Below are positions 61,346-64,000 of a stretch of 64,000 bases of DNA, in pieces. The stretch covers positions 186,001-250,000 of the forward strand of contig NZ_CALPBZ010000005.1 of the NCBI RefSeq assembly GCF_943181415.1, in the 5' to 3' direction. Numbering within the stretch: position 1 is the first letter of the stretch; each line of letters starts with the position of its first letter. This DNA is from Microbacterium sp. Marseille-Q6648. Its GTDB lineage: Bacteria > Actinomycetota > Actinomycetes > Actinomycetales > Microbacteriaceae. Position numbers and translations under genes: made by a program. The notes under the pieces are model-generated. The model worked only from the letters and a program-made list of their open reading frames with translations, was not told where the DNA came from and did no database searches.

Positions 61346-62680
61346 ATGTCGACAGCCTGGGTAATCGTGCTCTTTGTAGCCGTCTTCGTGGGGATCGCGC
61401 TCCTCATCGTGCGCCTGCGTATCAACCCGGCGATCGCGCTCCTCGTCGGCACGGTGGTCCTGGGCGTCGCATCCGGGATGAGCCTCGACGACGTCGTGAC
61501 GGGCGTGAACGAGGGCTTCGGGGCTCTGATGGCCGAGGTCGGACTGCTGATTAGCCTGGGCGTCATCATGGGAACGCTCATGTCGAGCTACGGAGCCGTA
61601 CAACGCATCGTCGGCGGCATCGTCGGTTTGTTCGGCCGACGAGCATCGCCGTACGCGTTCAGCCTGACGCTGTCCACCCTCACTCCCTCCATCTACTTCG
61701 ACGTGCTGCTGGTGCTGGTGGCTCCCATCGCTCGCACCGTGGCGAACCGGACCGGACGGCCGGTGGCATCCCTGGCCGGACCGGTGGCGATGGGCCTCGC
61801 GGCGGGTAACGCGCTCGTGCTCCCCGGCGCCGCACTGCTGGCCTACCTCGGCGCCATGCGCATCTCGGTGAGCGAGATGCTCATCCCCGGTTTCGTGGTC
61901 GCGATTCCCGCGGTCTTGCTCACGACCTTCCTCTACCTGCTCCTCATCGAGCGCCTGCGCTGGTGGAAGCCCGCTCTTGACGAAGACGTCCGCGACGAGG
62001 CTGTACCCGATCCCGCGGACGACGCACCCTCGCCCCGGTTGGGGATGCTGACCGCACTCGCTCCCGTGCTGGTCGTGCTCGTGCTCATCATCTCGTCGAT
62101 CGTCATCCCGCTGTTCGGCGTCGAGGTCCCCGTCATCGACTTCCTCGGGTCGCCCGTCATCGCCCTGTTGCTCGGCACGCTCACCGCCCTGGTGATCACG
62201 GTCCTCAAGCGCGGACTCGCCGCCCAGGAGGTCGAGGTGGGCAGGGCCCTCGAGACGGTGGGCACGATCCTCGTCGTCACCGCGGTCGCCGGCTCGCTCG
62301 GGGCGATCATCGCGGGCACCGGCATCCAGGACGTGCTGTCGGGACTACTCGGCGCGAACGCGGTGCTGCCCCTCGTCACCGTCTGGGTGATTGCTGCGAT
62401 CCTGCGCATGGCGATCGGCGGTCAGACGGTCGCCGGCATCACAGCCATCGGCATCATGGCGCCGCTCATGGGCGAGCTGGGGGTGTCGCCGATCCTCGTA
62501 GTTCTCGCCGCTGGCGCGGGCAGCTGCTTCGGCGGCCAGTTCAGCGACAACGCCTTCTGGATGCTGCGGAGCCTGTTCGGACTGTCCACGCGCGGCACTC
62601 TGAAGACGTACACCCTCGCCCAGTCCATGCTCTCGATCGTCGTCCTCGTCTTCGTGCTGATCGCCGACATCTTCGTCTGA
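61346..62680 (+). CDS. gntP: GntP-family gluconate/sugar-acid permease
   Basis: The protein of about 444 residues is highly hydrophobic with 12 or more membrane segments. It has GntP-family motifs NPAIALLVGTVVLG, PSIYFDVLLVLVAPIA and GQTVAGITAIGIMAP, and ends GQFSDNAFWMLRSLFGLS. It imports aldonates by proton symport. The starts GTG 61337, GTG 61343 and ATG 61346 are all possible. It pairs with the divergent dehydratase operon. Confidence 0.92.
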   Translation: MSTAWVIVLFVAVFVGIALLIVRLRINPAIALLVGTVVLGVASGMSLDDVVTGVNEGFGALMAEVGLLISLGVIMGTLMSSYGAVQRIVGGIVGLFGRRASPYAFSLTLSTLTPSIYFDVLLVLVAPIARTVANRTGRPVASLAGPVAMGLAAGNALVLPGAALLAYLGAMRISVSEMLIPGFVVAIPAVLLTTFLYLLLIERLRWWKPALDEDVRDEAVPDPADDAPSPRLGMLTALAPVLVVLVLIISSIVIPLFGVEVPVIDFLGSPVIALLLGTLTALVITVLKRGLAAQEVEVGRALETVGTILVVTAVAGSLGAIIAGTGIQDVLSGLLGANAVLPLVTVWVIAAILRMAIGGQTVAGITAIGIMAPLMGELGVSPILVVLAAGAGSCFGGQFSDNAFWMLRSLFGLSTRGTLKTYTLAQSMLSIVVLVFVLIADIFV

Positions 62681-62738
62681 GCCGAGTCCGCGGCCGATGC
62701 AGTAGAGTCACAGCAAGATCCTGGAGGAGTGCTCGCCC

Positions 62739-63482
62739 GTGGAAACTGCCGAAGGGCCGACCCGCTCCGATCTCCCCCGGACACGACGCAAGGTCTCCGA
62801 CGTCGCGGCGGAACAGCTCGAGCTGAAAATCAGGTCGGGCGAATACCCGGTCGGCACGAAGCTCGCGGCCGAACCGGCGCTCGCCAAGATCTTCGGCGTC
62901 GGTCGCAGTTCGATGCGCGAAGCGGTGCGCACCCTGTCTGCGGCCGGGTACCTGCGAAGCGCCCACGGCAGCGGCGTCTTCGTCGTGAGCGATCGACCGG
63001 TCAACACGGCGGTCAACGATCGCACGCTGTCCGGCGGGTACACGATGACCGACCTGCTGGAGGCGCGCGAGTCCATCGAAGCGCGCTGCGCCGAGCTAGC
63101 TGCGGCGCGGATGTCCGACCACCACCGCGAGGTCATCCAGTCGATCCTGGCCGCCGCCGCCCCGCGCGAGGTGTCGCAACAGGTCTTCGTGACGCTCGAC
63201 GCGCAGTTCCACCGTCAGATCGCCGAGGCCAGCAGCAACCCGCTCCTGCTGGACATCTGGGACTCGATCGCCCCGCAGTTCACGCAGTATTCGTTCAAGG
63301 TGATCGACATCCCCGGGCGGCAGCGGCGTGCGCATCTGGATCACTGCGACATCGCCGAGGCGGTGTTCGCGGGCGACTCCGAGCGGGCGGCGCGTCTCGC
63401 CCGGGAGCACGTCGATGCGGTCCGTCAAGAGCTGCGGGCACTCGATGCCGCGGTGGCGGTACAACTGAAGGGCGCTCCCTGA
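62739..63482 (+). CDS. GntR/FadR-family transcriptional regulator
   Basis: The 247-residue protein has a GntR winged helix (LELKIRSGEYPVGTKLAAEPALAKIFGVGRSSMREAVRTL) and an FCD helical domain with EARCAELAAARM, HRQIAEASSNP and HCDIAEAVFAGD, whose His and Asp bind metal or ligand. It begins with GTG after GGAGGA. It likely represses gntP and the dehydratase operon through the AGTCCTCAGA repeat. Confidence 0.92.
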   Translation: METAEGPTRSDLPRTRRKVSDVAAEQLELKIRSGEYPVGTKLAAEPALAKIFGVGRSSMREAVRTLSAAGYLRSAHGSGVFVVSDRPVNTAVNDRTLSGGYTMTDLLEARESIEARCAELAAARMSDHHREVIQSILAAAAPREVSQQVFVTLDAQFHRQIAEASSNPLLLDIWDSIAPQFTQYSFKVIDIPGRQRRAHLDHCDIAEAVFAGDSERAARLAREHVDAVRQELRALDAAVAVQLKGAP

Positions 63483-63496
63483 CGGGAACGCCCTTC
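63467..63496. terminator. Bidirectional terminator overlapping the gntR stop
   Basis: GAAGGGCG and CGCCCTTC with an inner TCCC/GGGA stem form a hairpin that includes the TGA of the regulator gene. It lies between convergent genes. Confidence 0.75.
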
Positions 63497-63516
63497 GCGC
63501 GATCTGCCTCGCGGAC

Positions 63517-64000
63517 TCAGGTCATGATGGCGCCGGCGGTGACGTTCAGTGCCTGGCCGGTGAGCGCGCTGCTCTCGTCAGACGCCAGGAAGGCGATGAC
63601 GTTCGCGACCTCCATGGGCTGGATGAAGCGCCCCATCGGGCTGTCCGACTCCCATTCCCGGCGGACCTCCTCCACCGAACGCCCTTCCGATTCCGCGTGC
63701 GACGCCATCACCTTCTCGATCCGGTCGACTTCGACTGGGCCGGGGCACACGGCGTTCACGCGCACGCCCGACGCCGCGAGTTCGAGCGCGAGCGTCTGCG
63801 TGAGGCCGAGCAGCGCCCACTTGCTGGCGACGTAGTCGGCACGGAACGGCAGCCCCCGGCGCGCCACGTTGCTCGAGGTGTTCACGACGCTCCCCCTTGC
63901 GGCGATCAGAGCCGGGATCAGCTCGCGAGTGACGAGCATCGTCCCCGTGAGGTTCACACCGATCGTGCGGTTCCAGTTGTCCAGCGGCATGTCGCGCACG
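63517..64000 (-). CDS. Short-chain dehydrogenase/reductase (5' end beyond the window)
   Basis: About 160 C-terminal residues are present: WNRTIGVNLTGTML, the catalytic Ser in NTSSNVARRG, YVASKWALLG (Tyr and Lys), VNAVCPGPVEVDRIEK and ASDESSALTGQALNVTAG at the end. The cofactor-binding N-terminus lies outside the window. It converges on the GntR gene and may be another sugar-acid dehydrogenase. Confidence 0.9.
   Translation of the reverse strand, partial: VRDMPLDNWNRTIGVNLTGTMLVTRELIPALIAARGSVVNTSSNVARRGLPFRADYVASKWALLGLTQTLALELAASGVRVNAVCPGPVEVDRIEKVMASHAESEGRSVEEVRREWESDSPMGRFIQPMEVANVIAFLASDESSALTGQALNVTAGAIMT

Noticed and set aside
1-64000. CRISPR arrays, rRNA and tRNA genes
   Set aside because: No regularly spaced repeats and no recognisable structural RNA sequences were seen on reading; a covariance-model scan was not possible here.

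Overview
The window is high-GC DNA with dense gene packing, many GTG and a few TTG starts, and repeated ATGA, GTGA and TGATG gene overlaps. Together with the gene families present (Cgl0158-type aldolase, IolH, a DppC-DppD fusion, sugar ABC importers lacking their own ATPase), this points to an actinobacterium, most likely of the Microbacteriaceae (Microbacterium-like). That assignment is inference. No rRNA, tRNA or CRISPR was seen. Almost all genes serve uptake and breakdown of plant-derived carbon: aromatics, peptides, pectin (rhamnogalacturonan), inositol and sugar acids.

Layout. 1-127 is the tail of a membrane protein. 124-6955 (minus) is one tightly coupled operon led by a MarR regulator. 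It encodes an extradiol dioxygenase, an aldehyde dehydrogenase, a FAH-family enzyme, a second VOC protein, an alpha/beta hydrolase, a DUF336 protein, a cysteine-free MetE-like protein and an ABM monooxygenase, which together look like a meta-cleavage pathway. A divergent LysR gene follows (7057-7965). 8103-13578 is an oligopeptide ABC importer in which permease DppC and ATPase DppD are fused. A strong bidirectional terminator separates it from a CMD-family protein coupled to a 33-residue cysteine-rich ORF (13631-14319).

14445-17689 holds an alpha-L-rhamnosidase and a cupin. 17691-22360 (minus) is an operon of amidohydrolase, ThDP enzyme, Ldh-type dehydrogenase and quinone oxidoreductase with no obvious named pathway. 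A siderophore-interacting protein follows. 23547-25190 is an insertion-sequence scar: two truncated IS256-family elements lie head to head, and one has cut off the front of a MarR-like gene.

25322-39094 is a pectin and galactoside locus: aldo/keto reductase, GH59 galactocerebrosidase-like enzyme, esterase, sugar ABC importer, two divergent LacI regulators, a Gfo/Idh/MocA oxidoreductase and a secreted PL11 rhamnogalacturonan lyase. A shared 9-mer (AACGATTAC) occurs upstream of both the importer and the lyase and suggests one LacI regulon.

39201-55605 is an inositol region: iolC, a Cgl0158-type aldolase, iolA, iolB and iolD; a divergent GntR regulator; a transaldolase-like gene with a complete sugar ABC importer; iolH; an IolT-like transporter; an epimerase; and a Gfo/Idh/MocA dehydrogenase. 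A shared TGTCTTTACA element overlaps predicted promoters of iolC and the importer. 55606-57254 is a second scar: an SDR fragment and an alpha/beta hydrolase whose N-terminus is replaced in frame by an IS21 istB fragment. 57656-63482 is a sugar-acid locus: enolase-superfamily dehydratase, SDR, PfkB kinase and KDPG-type aldolase on one side, GntP permease and FadR-type regulator on the other, with a 10-bp inverted repeat in the shared promoter region. The window ends inside another SDR gene.
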